A stretch of 64,000 bases of DNA, taken from the NCBI RefSeq assembly GCF_029873635.1, contig NC_080420.1, positions 31,921,032-31,985,031 of the forward strand. Direction: 5' to 3'. A program made the position numbers and the translations under genes. Source of the DNA: Malania oleifera (lineage: Eukaryota; Streptophyta; Magnoliopsida; Santalales; Ximeniaceae). Positions 10,958 to 23,220 of the stretch are shown here, one piece after another. Each line of letters begins with the position of its first letter. Position 1 is the stretch's first letter. The notes under the pieces are model-generated. The model worked only from the letters and a program-made list of their open reading frames with translations. It ran no database searches and was not told where the DNA came from.

Positions 10958-13081
10958 TGTAATCCCAAGAGGGGGTGTGAATTGGGTTTTAAAAGTTTCT
11001 TTTAACTACTTTTATAGATTCTCAACTTATTATAAGTTTAGTACTCAAATAAGGATAATTTGATTTACAATATCAGTTAAAAATCAATATTCACTTTTAA
11101 AACTTTAAGAATGAGTAAATCAACTTGATCTTACAGTAATGTCAATTAACACCCAATCAATAAATTGATTCAATCAACACAAACCAATGATTCACAATGT
11201 AATGCTTTCAACTTTTAAATAATTCAATCCTTTCAACAAGATAACCAAAACAAGATTCACACTAAATAATGAATTCAACAAAACTTCCAATATTCAGCGA
11301 TTGAGTAACTCAAAGTAGAGTTTGATAAAAGTCTTGTTTTAAAGAAGCACAATTGAAAATTCTAATACTCTTCCAAAACTCAAATTTTAAATAAACTTTA
11401 AAATAATGGGTCTTGGATGTTAATCAATTAACGTACTCCCTTATGGTTTCCGCAAAAAAAGTATTGATCAACTAACGTACTCCTTTTTGGTTTCTGCAAT
11501 CCCAAGGTCAAATTAATTTTTGATTTATTTAATATCCAATCCACACAATTTATAGATTTGAAATTAACAACCACGCAGTTATATATGTGTAGAAAATTAA
11601 AGAGAGTTTAGGGAAAGAGAGTGAGACCGAGTTTTTTACGAGGTTTGACTTATACCCAGCCTACGTCCTCGTCTTAGGTAAGACCACCTAAGGATTCCAC
11701 TATAGCGTTCCTTTATAGGTGGAACAAACCGTTTACAATCCCTCCTTTAAGGTGGAGCCCCCTCTCAAAGCGATACGTCACACTTGGTACAACGATTCAA
11801 CCAACCTTGAACCGTCAAAAACTATAAGAGAAACAAGAAACAATTTGGTGTACAATGATACTCTCAAAAGAGTAGATTAGTACAATTGAAATCTATATAC
11901 TTCAATCAAAATCATAATATAGAAAGATGAAACTCAAGTATATATATCACCAGGGTTCTTTCTTAGGTTGAATAACTCAATAAAAATGCAAAGACTCGCG
12001 AGCTTTCTTAAAAAATCGCAGTAAGTAATTCAACAAGAGTATAGGCAAGGTAGCTTTGAAGAGTAGAAAGAATTTGATTGATTTGCTGCTTATAGGTTGT
12101 TGGTGTGTTTGATCCTTGGGTTTAATCATGTATTTATAGAGTTTAAAGAGTATTTTTCGTGTTGCCCAAGTTGCTTGGAGTATTTCTCAAGTTTTCACAA
12201 AGTTTAGAATTCAAAAACTCAATTTTGGAAACTTCTCGTTAGTTTTAAAAATCTAAATTTAGAAGGGTCAGACGCCTGAACTCAAGGGGTCAGTCACCTG
12301 GACTTTAAATTTCAGTGAATTTTGGAAGTCAATATAGGGTCAGGCACTTGGACTCATAGGATCAATTGCCTGAAGAGGTTATGTCTGCTTGTCAATCGCC
12401 TGAACAGACAAGGTCAGCTGCCTAACAGTTTTGACCACCCTTCAATATTTTGGTCATAACTTTTTTTAGATAACTACAAATTAGATGTTCTTAGTATCAA
12501 CAGAAAGTTAAGAGAAAATTCCACAACTTTTATGTTGAACACTTTTTACGATGAGGAGTTTTTGATAGATAAAAATATACATCAATGCGGATATAGAAAA
12601 AAATAACAGAATTTGGAAAATCCTGTTTGGTGTTTTTCATTCCAAAAATAATTTTAACTATTTTGAAATAACTTTTGACCTTATAAAAATATTTTTCAAG
12701 TATTTTAAAAGGTATCTAGGTCCAATTAATTAACCTAAGAATTTCATATATCCATATTGAAATTGTTTGAAGTATTTACATAAAGACTTCTTAAGACTTT
12801 GACATGTTAAGTACTTAGTCTTCATGTTTTTCCATCTCGAGTCTTGACTTCCAACTTCAATTCACTTTAAGCTTCATCAAATCATATTTGAATCCATGCT
12901 CTAATAGTATAAGCTTTATGAGATCTTCTTTCTTTGAAGTATAATCTTTCAATAATCCTTGTGTGCACTTGACCTTGTATTCACATATTTGAGTCCTGAA
13001 ATGTCATCATTTAACTAAATATGTTAAGTTTCCCTGATTTGTTATCATTAAAATAAGATTTTAAGCCTTGTAAGGTTAACA
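10958..13081 (-). repeat. Copia LTR (about 2.1 kb)
   Basis: On the plus strand it starts TGTAATCCCAAGAGGG and ends GTAAGGTTAACA, after a stretch resembling the 'TTTGTCATTATCAAAA...GTCAACA' terminus of the LTRs ending at 26468, 35196 and 45806. A block near 11630-11760 ('CCTACGTCC...GGATTCCACTA') corresponds to blocks in the LTRs at 43480 and 57696. All belong to one LTR group. Confidence 0.6.
12262..12432. repeat. Degenerate phrase array, near-palindrome TCAGGCGCCTGA
   Basis: About six imperfect copies of a GGTCAG-CGCCTGAAC phrase lie within 170 bp inside the LTR. They are separated by unrelated spacers of 15-50 bp. Confidence 0.6.
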
Positions 13082-14195
13082 ATATTTGCAATATCAAGAT
13101 CAATCTCAATAAGCATATCAGAATTCATGATCAATTTCAATATCATTCTCATATATCAAGATTAACTTAATATCACATCATGTCATAATTCAAGATCAAT
13201 TATTATACTCATATACATCATTTCATAGTTGAGCCAATATACATGTTTAGGTATGTCATGCTAGTGTCATGCTCAATTTTTGCCCAAAAATTCTCTCCCT
13301 TTTGACATCAATAAAAAAGAGTAAGATATCAAGAAAAATTTATAAATGCTAAGGCAAAGAACAATTATAAGTAAAAGTATATATCAAGTGAAGGCACAAA
13401 ACAGAAACTTTGCATTCATCATGTATAAAAAAAAGGCAATAAGTCCCCAAAATAACATAATAAAATAAAAACGATTTTATATTAGATTTTTCAGTAATTT
13501 TCATAAGTCATGATATCATTACATAACAAATCTAACTCCCCTTGAATGAAATGTATTTTATATTCAATAAATTTATAATATCATTCATGAAGTATAAACT
13601 ATGTATTCATGAAGGTGTCAAAATTATCAATCATGCTTTTGAATTTATCATGTCATGCTCACGCTTAATTTGCTTACATTCAGTTTTACTAAATTTTCTC
13701 TCCCTTTTTATATATATATAAAAAAAAAGCCGAAAGAAATATTATGCAAAAGTACTAAGGACAAAAAAAAAAATTCTACATTTAGATCACAAAATAAGGT
13801 CCATTAGTCAACATATATTTTAATCAAAACATGGTTATCTATTATTCATCATACCAAAAAAATATATATAACATAATTCAACATCAGCATGTTAACTTAA
13901 GATGGTCAAGAGAAAAACAAATAAAAGAACTAAGTACAACAAAATAATATTTCAACCCAACTTAGTGTTTAATTTCACAAAATATATAAGCATCTTGCAT
14001 TACCATTAGATTTGTATGCTCATGCTCATGCTTTCTTCAAACACTTATCCTTATTCCTTATTTGAAATTATTATACGATAAGCTCAATTTGTTTCAGATT
14101 TTCTTTTCTTTTGATTTCAGATAATTCTTTTGCATATGAATACCAAAATTTATATGACTTTTCAAATCTCAATACTTTTTAAGTTAAGCCTTGTA
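13082..14195 (-). mobile_element. 3' non-coding interior of the Copia element
   Basis: Very A/T-rich, with small local repeats (TATCAAGATCAAT-type) at 13082-13210 and purine tracts on the minus strand near 13290 and 13710 that could be polypurine primers. No coding domain. Contiguity with 23221 is implied by the LINE target duplication. Confidence 0.45.
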
Positions 14196-14208
14196 CAATC
14201 CAAGCTTT
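14196..14208. repeat. Target-site duplication of the LINE (left copy)
   Basis: CAATCCAAGCTTT, identical to 23208-23220. It borders the T tract that is the LINE poly(A) tail on the minus strand. Confidence 0.8.
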
Positions 14209-15037
14209 TTTTTATTTATTTATCAGTAAATGATAAATTATATTGATCAAATGGATATGTACAGAAACTTTGGGTATACCCGAGAGGAAGGAAGCAAAAA
14301 CTTCCATCAACAAGATCTACACTATTACATCAAACCTGGGCATTCCTAGGGGCAATAAGCCATTAAAACTAACTAAAATTATACCATAAACCAAAAATCA
14401 AATAATGCAAGAATTAAAATACCTTAGAACTCAAGCCATTGCCAGACAGAAAGCCATAAAAATGATGGATATCCAATCCAAGAGGAATCAAGGCGCAGCA
14501 CCCTCCAACAAGCAAAGTCGTTAAGACGATGAGCAGTGCAGAATCATTGATCACCCCTCAAGCTTGAAAAGGATCATCAACTTGGCCGGTACACCATCCA
14601 CAATGAGAAAGAAGAACAAGACTAAGATGAAGACAAGCAACTCGAACCACCTCTAAAGGAAAGCCATGATGATAACTAAAGACCAAGTAGCCACTTGGAA
14701 GCTCAAACCACCACCAGCACAAACCATAACAGAGGTTCAATCTGTCTTCCATAGAGAATCATAACCAGAAACCATGATAGAGAAACCATCCAATCATAAA
14801 ATCTGCATCATTTAATCTCCAGTAGATGTACCAGAAAAAAACCAATCAAAAGCCAAGATAAGCCATCCAAGAGAACTCTAATAGGATATCTCAAGAATAC
14901 AAGAAACTCCAACCACCTCAGAATAGTCCGAAAACCCATTGAGAGATTAGAAGGAGAAAAAGAACAGAAATGAAAATGGGAGGATAGAAAAGGGGAAATC
15001 GGGAAACACATTATTTCAAGAATCTCCAGCCTCAGAA

Positions 15038-15701
15038 TGTTGGGAAAATATTATATATGAACTAATTCTCACAAGTAAATCAATGGAGTAATGCAAACAA
15101 TAAAAAAATTGAGACACAAGAAATTTAACGTGTTTTCCTCAAATGTGGAGGTACGTCCACGGGGCACGGCTGTCCAAATCCACTATCACCAAAATATGTT
15201 GTACAAAGTGAATACAAAAGGCATATGTCTTACAAATACACAAGAGTGTATAAACAAAAGTAGCAAGATGGAAATGCCTCACCAAATATTCTGAACAAAG
15301 CTCCAAAGAACCAACCAAAAGACCACAATAAAAGAAATCCCAATATGCTGTAAATAATATGTAGCTGGAGACACACGAAGAAGAAGCAGCAGTAGCTTGC
15401 TGCAATGAAGAAGATGACCAACACTGGTGCATGGGCCTGCTGCAAGTGCTGGCTGCAGGCGTTGGGAGCTGGTGAGGAGAAAACAGAATGGAGATCGCAA
15501 CACTCTAAGAGAACCGAAAATCTGAATGAAAATAAAATATTGGGGCGGCCACTATTTTCGAATTTGTGCGTATGAAGCGCTGCTTGGGAGAAGCCTAGGA
15601 GCAGCTAGGCATGGCAGACAAGCTTCTTGAGAAGCCAAATAGCATTAAATAAAAAAAACTTTCCAATCTCTTGGGCCCCACAAGGATGGAAAAACCCAAC
15701 A
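15038..15701 (-). repeat. 3' LTR of the Tork element
   Basis: Starts TGTTGGGAAAATATTATA and ends AAAAACCCAACA. It aligns along its whole length with 19732-20397. The left flank CAGAA is half of the target duplication. Confidence 0.9.
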
Positions 15702-15703
15702 AA

Positions 15704-15716
15704 TCTCCCCCTCCCT
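15704..15716 (-). other. Polypurine tract
   Basis: AGGGAGGGGGAGA on the minus strand, next to the 3' LTR; the usual primer for second-strand synthesis. Confidence 0.7.
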
Positions 15717-18700
15717 ACTTATAGGAACAACTCCACTAATCCGGCCAAAACTCAACACTTCACATGCTTGTCTCTTGACAATGCTTTAGTCATCATATTC
15801 GAACCATTATCATCAGTGTGAATTTTGTCAAGCTGCAATAATTTCTTATCCAACACATTCCAAATCCAATGATATCTAACATCAATATGTTTTGACTTTG
15901 AATGGAAGATAGAATTCTTACTCAAGTGAATTGCACTTTGGCTATCACAATAAAGAATATACCTTTCCTGTTCCATCCCCAACTCTTTTAAGAATCTCTT
16001 CAACCAAAGCAATTCTTTGCAAGCTTCCGTAATGGCAATAAACTCGGCTTCCGTAGTAGATAGAGCAACACATTTCTGTAATTTAGATTGCCATGCCACA
16101 GCTCCCCCTGCAAAAGTCATCAAATAACCCGAAGTGGATTTTCTAGAATCAACATCACCGGCCATGTCAACATCCGTGAATCCATGGAGCATAGATTTAC
16201 CATTTCTAAAGCACAAGCACGCCTTTGAAGTGCCTCTAAGGTATTGGAGAATCCATTTTACCGCTAACCAATGCTCCTTTCCTGGATTAGAGAGAAACCA
16301 ACTAACAACTCCAACAACATAAGCTAAATCCGGTCTTGTGCAAACCATTGCATACATTAAGGAACCAACAGACGAAGCATAAGGAATTTTCTTCATCTCT
16401 TCCTTATCTTTTTCACTTGTAGGACTTTGTTTTGAACTAAACTTGAAGTGACTAGCAAGTGGGCAACCAACGGGTTTGGCTTTATCCATATTGAACTTCT
16501 CAAGCACTTTTTCAATGTAACTTTCATGAGACAACCAAATTTGTCCTTTTTTATGATCACAAAAAATTCTCATGCCAATAATTTGTTTTGCTGGTCCCAA
16601 ATCTTTCATAGCGAAAGACTTGCTTAACTCCAACTTCAATTTGTCAATCTTGGAGAAGTCCTATCCTACAATGAGCATATCATCAACATAGAGTAAGAGA
16701 ATAATATAAGTGTAGTCCAAATATTTTTTCACAAACACACAATCATCCGAAGAGGTTTTTGAGTAACCATGATCAATCATGAAAGAGTCAAATTTTCTGT
16801 ACCATCTCCGTGGTGCTTGCTTCAACCCATACAAACTTTTCTTTAATTTGCACACTAAATTCTCTTTCCCTTTTTGTTTGAAGCCTTCCGGTTGTTCCAT
16901 GTAAATTTCATTTTCCAAGTCACCATGTAAAAAAGCGGTTTTCACATCTAGTTGCTCAACTTCTAAATTCAAGTATGCTGCCAAGCCTAGAACAACCCGA
17001 ATAGATGACATCTTTACAATCGGTGAGAATATTTCATCAAAGTCAATTCCCTTTTTCTGACCAAAGCCTTTTACCACAAGCCTAGCCTTGTACCGAAGAT
17101 TCTTTCCATCATTTTTCAGCCTAAACACCCATTTATTTTTCAAAACTTTCTTTTCAGGAGGAAGTTTAACCAAATCATAAGTGTGATTGTTAACTATGGA
17201 ATTCATTTCCTCTTGCATAGCCTTCGCCCATTCAACTTTATTTTCATGGTTCATGGCTTCTTGATAACTGTCGGGTTCCCCTTGATCCGTTAGAGTAACA
17301 TAGTCACTTGATGGATATATAGATGAAGGTCTTGGCTCTCTTGAAGACCTTCTCAATTGAGCTTGCTCTTGAACTTGTTGCGCCCCCTCATTTTCATTTT
17401 CAACATCATTAGGAATTTCATCATTTCTAACATCTTCAAGAGGTGGAAGAACATCTTCTATATTTTCATCATGTGCCAAAGGTGGAGAAGGTAAGTCTAA
17501 GTCAACAAAATCATTCCCATTAGATTGTGGTTGCTCAATCGTGCCAAAATCTTCAATTGTTTGATCTTCAAAAAATACAACATCTCGGCTTCTAACAATT
17601 TACTTGTCAACCGGATCCCACAATCTGTATCCAAATTCATAATGCCCATAGCCAAGAAAAATACATTGCATTGTCTTGTCATCAAGTTTGGATTTTCATC
17701 TTTTGGAATGTGAGCAAATGCACAACAACCAAACACTTTCAAGTGATCATAAGTAACATCCTTACCTTTCCAAATTTTTTCAGGAACTTCACCAAGCAAA
17801 GGAGTTGAAGGAGAAAAATTAATCAAGTCCACCACCGTCCTCATTGCTTCACCCCAAAATGATTTTGGCAACTTTGCATGAGAGAGCATACATCTCATTC
17901 TCTCCAGTATAGTGCGGTTCATCCTTTCAGCAATACCATTTTGTTAAGGGGTTTTCTTGACGGTCTTTTGATGTCTAATTCCTTGGCTGTAACAATATGC
18001 ATCAAATGGGCCAATGTACTCTCCACCATTATCCGAGCGCACACATTTCACCTTCTTTCTAGTTTCCCTTTCAACTTTAACCTGAAAATGCTTAAACACG
18101 TCTAAGACTTGATCTTTAGTCTTCAAAGTGTAAGCCCAAACTTTTCTTGAACAATCATCAATAAAGGTAACAAAGTAAAGTGCACCACCATGAGATTTAA
18201 CTTTTAAAGGACCACTTACATCTGAATGTATCAAATCTAAAACATTATATTTTTTAGTAACAAACTTTGCACGAAAAGGAGCTCTATGTTGCTTATCGGC
18301 CAAACAATGAACACAAGCTTTAAGAGAGGTACCTTTCATCCTGGGTAGGAGCTTCCTTTTGAACAAAAACTGCATTCCTTTTTCACTCATGTGCCCAAGT
18401 CGCTTATGCCACAAATCGGTGGAAGAGTGACTTTCAATTGCATTTACAACACCATTACCAATTTTACCTTGCATCATATAAAGTGTATCGGTTTTCTTGT
18501 CTTTAGCCACCACCAAAGTACCCTTTGTGAGCTTCCATTTTCCATCACCAAAATGGTTGTCAAACCTTTCATCATCAAGCTTTCCGGTAGATATCAAATT
18601 TAGTCAAATATCGGGTACATGTCTCACATCTTTAAGCACCAACTTGCATCCCAAATTTGTTTCCAAACAAACATTTCCAATGCCAACAATTTTTGATAGA

Positions 18701-19716
18701 CCTTCATTTCCCATTCGAACAACTCCATAATTTCCTTTGGAATAAAAAGTGAAAAAATCTCCCCGAGAAGTGACATGGAATGACGCACCGGAATCAATAA
18801 CCCAATCAGTCTCTTGACTTGTCAAATTAATGCAACTTTCATCACAAACAACCATGAGATCACCATCAGATGCAACTAAAGTTGTGTCTTCATGCTTTTT
18901 CTCAAAATTTTTCTCTTTGTTTTGCTCCTTAAATTTCGATTTTCTACACTCCCTCTTCATATGCCCCTTTTTATGACAATAGTGGCACTCAATATCTTTT
19001 TTCGAAATTGAGCTGGACTAACCTCTTGATTTATCATTATGGTGAGAATATCTACTTTTACTTCTGCCTCTCCCCCGGTTTTTTGTCACAAGTGCCTCTC
19101 AATGAGAAGAGCCAACTGATTTTCTTCTAATTTTTTCATTCAACAAGCTGCAAGTTACTTGGTTCATAATAACAATTCCATCGGGAGCCGAATTACTAAC
19201 AGTCACAACCAAAGTCTCCCAACTTTCCGGCAAAGAGTTAAGAAGCATTAAGGCCTGCAATTCATCATCAAAAACTATTTTCATAGTAGCAAGCTGATTG
19301 ATAATATTTTTCATCTCATTCAAATGTTCGGTAATAAGACCACCATCTTTATATTTCAAATTCACCAATTTTCGAAAAAGAAAGGCTTTATTTGTAGCCG
19401 ATTTTCTATCATAAAGACCTTCTAATTTTTTCCACAATTCATGTGCCGAAGTTTCAGTAGAGACATGATGAAAAACACTATCATCAATCCATTGCCAGAT
19501 AACACCAATGATTTTCCTATTAAGCCTATTCCACTCATCATTACTCATGTCTTTAGGCTTTCGGCTATCACCCTCAATAGGCCCATCCAAATCTTTGCAA
19601 AATAAAAGATCTTGCATTTTTGTTTTCCAAGTTACCCAATTGCTTCCATTGAAGTTAATCATACGGCCAACATTACCATCCATGATTTACACAAATTTAA
19701 TGTGTACAAATAACAC

Positions 19717-19729
19717 GTCTTTGATACCA
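19717..19729 (-). other. Primer-binding site
   Basis: TGGTATCAAAGAC on the minus strand, two bases inside the 5' LTR; resembles the initiator methionine tRNA type (TGGTATCAGAGC). Confidence 0.7.
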
Positions 19730-19731
19730 CT

Positions 19732-20397
19732 TGTTGGGAAAATATTATATATGAACTAATTCCCACAAGTAAATTAATGGAGTAATGCAAACAAAAAAAA
19801 AATTGAGACACAAGAAATTTAAGGTGGTTCCCTCAAATGTTGAGGTACGTCCACGGGGTACGGCTGTCCAAATCCACTGTTACCAAAATATGTTGTACAA
19901 AGTGAATACAAAAGGCATATGCCTTACAAATACACAAGAGTGTATAAATAAAAGTAGCAAGATGAAAATGGCTCACCAAATATTATGAACAAAGTTCTAA
20001 AGAACCAACCAAAAGACCACAATAAAAGAAATCCCAATATCTTGTAAATAATATGTAGCTGGAGACACACAAAGAAAAAGCAGCAGTAGCTTGCTGCAAT
20101 GAAGAAGATGACCAGCACTGGTGCGTGGGCCTGCTGTAGGTGCTGGCTGCAGGCACTGGGAGCTGGTGAGGAGAAAACAGAATGGAGATCACAGCACTCT
20201 AAGAGAACCGAAAATCTGAATGAAAATAAAATATTAGGGCGGCCACTATTTTCGGATCTGTGCGCATGAAGCGTTGCTTGGGAGAAGCCTAGGAGCAACT
20301 AGGCACGGCAGACAAGCTTTTGAGAAGCCAAACAGCATTAAATAAAAAAAAAAACTTTCCAATCTCTTGGGCCCCACAAGGAGGGAAAAACCCAACA
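19732..20397 (-). repeat. 5' LTR of the Tork element
   Basis: Second copy of the LTR at 15038-15701, with the same TGTTGGG...CCCAACA ends, followed by the target duplication CAGAA at 20398-20402. Confidence 0.9.
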
Positions 20398-20639
20398 CAG
20401 AATAGACCGGAAATCCATTGAGAGGAAAGAAAGAAGGGGGAGAGAATTTTTTTTTTTTTAGTAAAAACATGTAAATAACTTAATATGAACAAAGTTAGCT
20501 CCAAATGAGCTAACAACCAACTATAGATCAGAATCCAATCCAGAAGAGAACAAGACCCTTCAACCAAGTATCCAAGAGCAGCACCTCACACAGAATTAGA
20601 CCCCAACACTGCATCTTACATTCTGATCCTCACTGCTCA

Positions 20640-21560
20640 CAACAGAAGTCCAGCAGCTCTATGCAGATCTGAAAGCTGTAACAAATCACAAACTTCCATC
20701 GCAGAAGAACCAATCCTGCAAGATAATTAGTAGACCCTGCACTTCAGACTGAATTAAAACACCAACACAGTACCTTCCAGATTGAACCTGAGACACTGGT
20801 TCACTAACACATTCCACAAGTTAAAACTCAGGTTTGAATTAGGAAACACCGGCAACCATACACCTCAGGTCACATTCTAAAGTCCAAAGCACACTACACC
20901 AGCATCAGAAAAGATCAGACCTGCAGGTATAGAGTATCAACCCTGAAAATTAAATTCAGTATCATGATAAAACCCTATTCCAACTACCATAGGGACTTAG
21001 CAGGCAACAAGAAACACTAACAGATCACAAAAGGTCCAGCAGCCCAATGCAAGATCTGAAAACACTAACAGATCACAATTTTCCAACACAAATGAGCCTA
21101 TCTTGCAGGAGACTGATATTAAATAATCTGCTGTCAATCAAAACAGTCCTCACTGCACACTCCCAACATTCAAGCCTCCAAAACTTCAAACTGAGCCATC
21201 AGTAATGGATCACACCAGATACATCTTCCAGCACTACCAGATTAATTCTGCAGCCCAAATGAACTAATAGCCACCAGATCACAAGCTTCGAGCACAAAGA
21301 CCAAACTTGCAGGAAGCTGAGAAGACTCTGCACTTCAGAACATAGCAACCACCACCCTCATCAACTCCAATCTCCTCAAGTTCTCCCATAGAGCCCAAGA
21401 CACCTAAATCCAAGCCTCAGACCACAATCTGTAGTCCAATGCACACTGCAACAGCATCAACAGAGGGTAGTACAGTTCAGACATGCAGGTACAGTGTGTC
21501 AATCCTGAGATTAAAACCTCGAGAAAACCCTACTTCACTACCACAGAGATACAGCAGCCT
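20640..21560 (-). repeat. Diverged tandem duplication in the LINE 3' untranslated region
   Basis: Two blocks about 550 bp apart share ordered phrases: 'GCACTTCAG', 'GTCCAA-GCACACT', 'CAGCATCA', 'CAGACCTGCAGGTA' or 'CAGACATGCAGGTA', 'TCAACCCTGA' or 'TCAATCCTGA', and 'AAACCCTA'. A partial third copy lies near 21000-21130. The sequence is CA/CAG-rich, unlike the surrounding A/T-rich DNA. Confidence 0.6.
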
Positions 21561-23207
21561 GGAAGAGTCATTCAGATCAACATATCTCAAACAAAATAAA
21601 TCATCAAAATAATCAACAGTTCAGACCTGCAGGCTGAGTCAATGAGAAAGCAGGCTGTACGAATCACAGCGATAAAGCAGGCTGGACAAATCACTATCAT
21701 ATCAACATAAGTTCAGACAAATAGTCAATCATCAACATCAAAACTGAATTAATGAGAAGGATGTGTCATCAACTGCAATCCTGCAACTACAGAATAGAAA
21801 CAAGGGGAACCACTGAAGACACCTGGAACTGAAAACTATTACTCCAGTCCCCATAGTAGGCCAACTCCAGAAGAAACCTTCAACTACAACTCAAAACCAT
21901 GCCTGTAATCAGGAGAAGACATTTCAGATTCATATCTTATATCCTTCTTTGTTTCTGTTATCACATGATCACTCACATCCTGCCAGTTCCCAAGCTTTTA
22001 TAAACCTAGAAAATCTGTCGAATACAGTTCTGTATGTATGCATTTGAATGACTCGAACGATGGCTTCTACAGGAGTGACCTTACCTTCAAATATCTTCTT
22101 GTTTCTGAAGTGCCATAAATAATACACTGTGGTAACAAAACAAACTTTTTTAGCCACTAATTGAACCCCCGTACCTCTAACTTCTTTATGCATCTTGAGT
22201 GTGGTTAATGCTCTTGTGATGCCCAACCAACTCCTCAGGTGACCCCAAACTGTAGTTGTAAAAGTACATTTAAAAAAGAGATGTTCTATTGTTTCCTCAT
22301 CCGTATTACAGAAACAACAAGAATGCTTAATCCCTTCCACATGTATATTATCAGTGGTGGCTAGTCTTCCTTTTGCACTAAGCTAGAGAATAAAGGAGTG
22401 TTTAGAGGTGCAACCATTCATCCATACAACATTAAACCACGGAACCTTACTTCCTTTCCTTCTCCAGAAATGATAGACTTCTGAACATGAGATCTTGTCA
22501 CCAATTACCCTTTTCCTTAACTGATAATTAGCTTCTCGTTGGTCTCTGCAATGCAGAAGTATGTTATTATTAAGTTCAATGATCATCTTAAACAAAGGAG
22601 AGTCCTCATGTTTAAAAGAAGCCTCCCAGATGTTACAGCCCCTCAAATAATTCTGATTTATCCATTTCACCCATAAAGAATCTTTTTTATCATGAATATT
22701 CCACAAAGTTTTTATGAGGATAGCTTTATTCCATGTTTTGAGATCAAAAACTCCCAATCCCCCTTCTTCTTTTGGTAAACACACAGCCTTCCAGGCCACC
22801 AAGGGTTTCTTCCTATCACCCCATAAAAACACCCTACACAGCTTAATAATATACTCTCTGACAGAGCTGGGAATGGGGAAAATTGAAAGCCAAAAGCACT
22901 CTGAACCCTGAATAACTGAGTTGGTTAATTCTAATTTCCCTGTATAGGAGATAGTATTCTTCGGCCAAGCACCAATATTATTGGATATCTTACTAATTAG
23001 TGGAGAGTAGTGCATAGCATTCGACCTAGTCGATGTTAGAGGAATGCCCAAATAACGAAAGGGGAATTCACCACGAGAAAAACTAGTTAACTCCATAATT
23101 TCATCAAGATCATTATCTCTAATACCTGCAGTAAAGATATTAGATTTAAGTTTATTAGCTTCAAGACCAGAACACTCTGAGAATTTCCTCAAACACTCCA
23201 TAAGCTT

Positions 23208-23220
23208 CAATCCAAGCTTT
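23208..23220. repeat. Target-site duplication of the LINE (right copy)
   Basis: CAATCCAAGCTTT, identical to 14196-14208. It marks the truncated 5' end of the LINE. Confidence 0.8.

Larger units (their letters stand above)
15038..20397 (-). mobile_element. Copia element, Tork/Tnt1-like, nearly whole
   Basis: Minus-oriented, 5360 bp, with two LTRs of 664 and 666 bp, primer site, polypurine tract and a perfect 5-bp target duplication CAGAA (15033-15037 and 20398-20402). Parts from right to left: Gag (about 19.1-19.7 kb, resembling Tnt1 Gag), zinc knuckle near 19.0 kb, protease with DSGAS (about 18.6-18.9 kb), integrase (about 17.5-18.5 kb), reverse transcriptase with YVDDM (about 16.6-17.4 kb) and RNase H (about 15.8-16.4 kb). 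The reading frame has about five breaks, so the copy looks dead. The LTRs differ by roughly 35-40 substitutions by eye (about 94% identical), suggesting an insertion a few million years old. It sits in the 3' region of the LINE. Confidence 0.9.
14209..23207 (-). mobile_element. 5'-truncated L1-type LINE with a Copia element inserted
   Basis: Minus-oriented LINE bounded by a 13-bp target duplication (14196-14208 and 23208-23220). Its poly(A) tail is the T tract at about 14206-14213. Coding remains run from 23207 down to 21969: the C-terminal part of reverse transcriptase (KSNIFTAGI, FRYLGIPL, the VAWKAVCLPKEEGGLGV block), then the zf-RVT finger (CCFCNTDEETIEHLFFKC) and YYLWHFRNKKIFEG. One stop separates these two parts. 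The 5' end is truncated inside reverse transcriptase. The 3' untranslated part covers 20398-21968 and 14209-15037 and is split by the Tork element. LINE length without the insert is about 3.6 kb. Confidence 0.82.

Noticed and set aside
14558-15011. Short minus-strand frames in the LINE 3' region
   Set aside because: No LINE or host domain; they lie in the untranslated part between the poly(A) tail and the Tork insertion.
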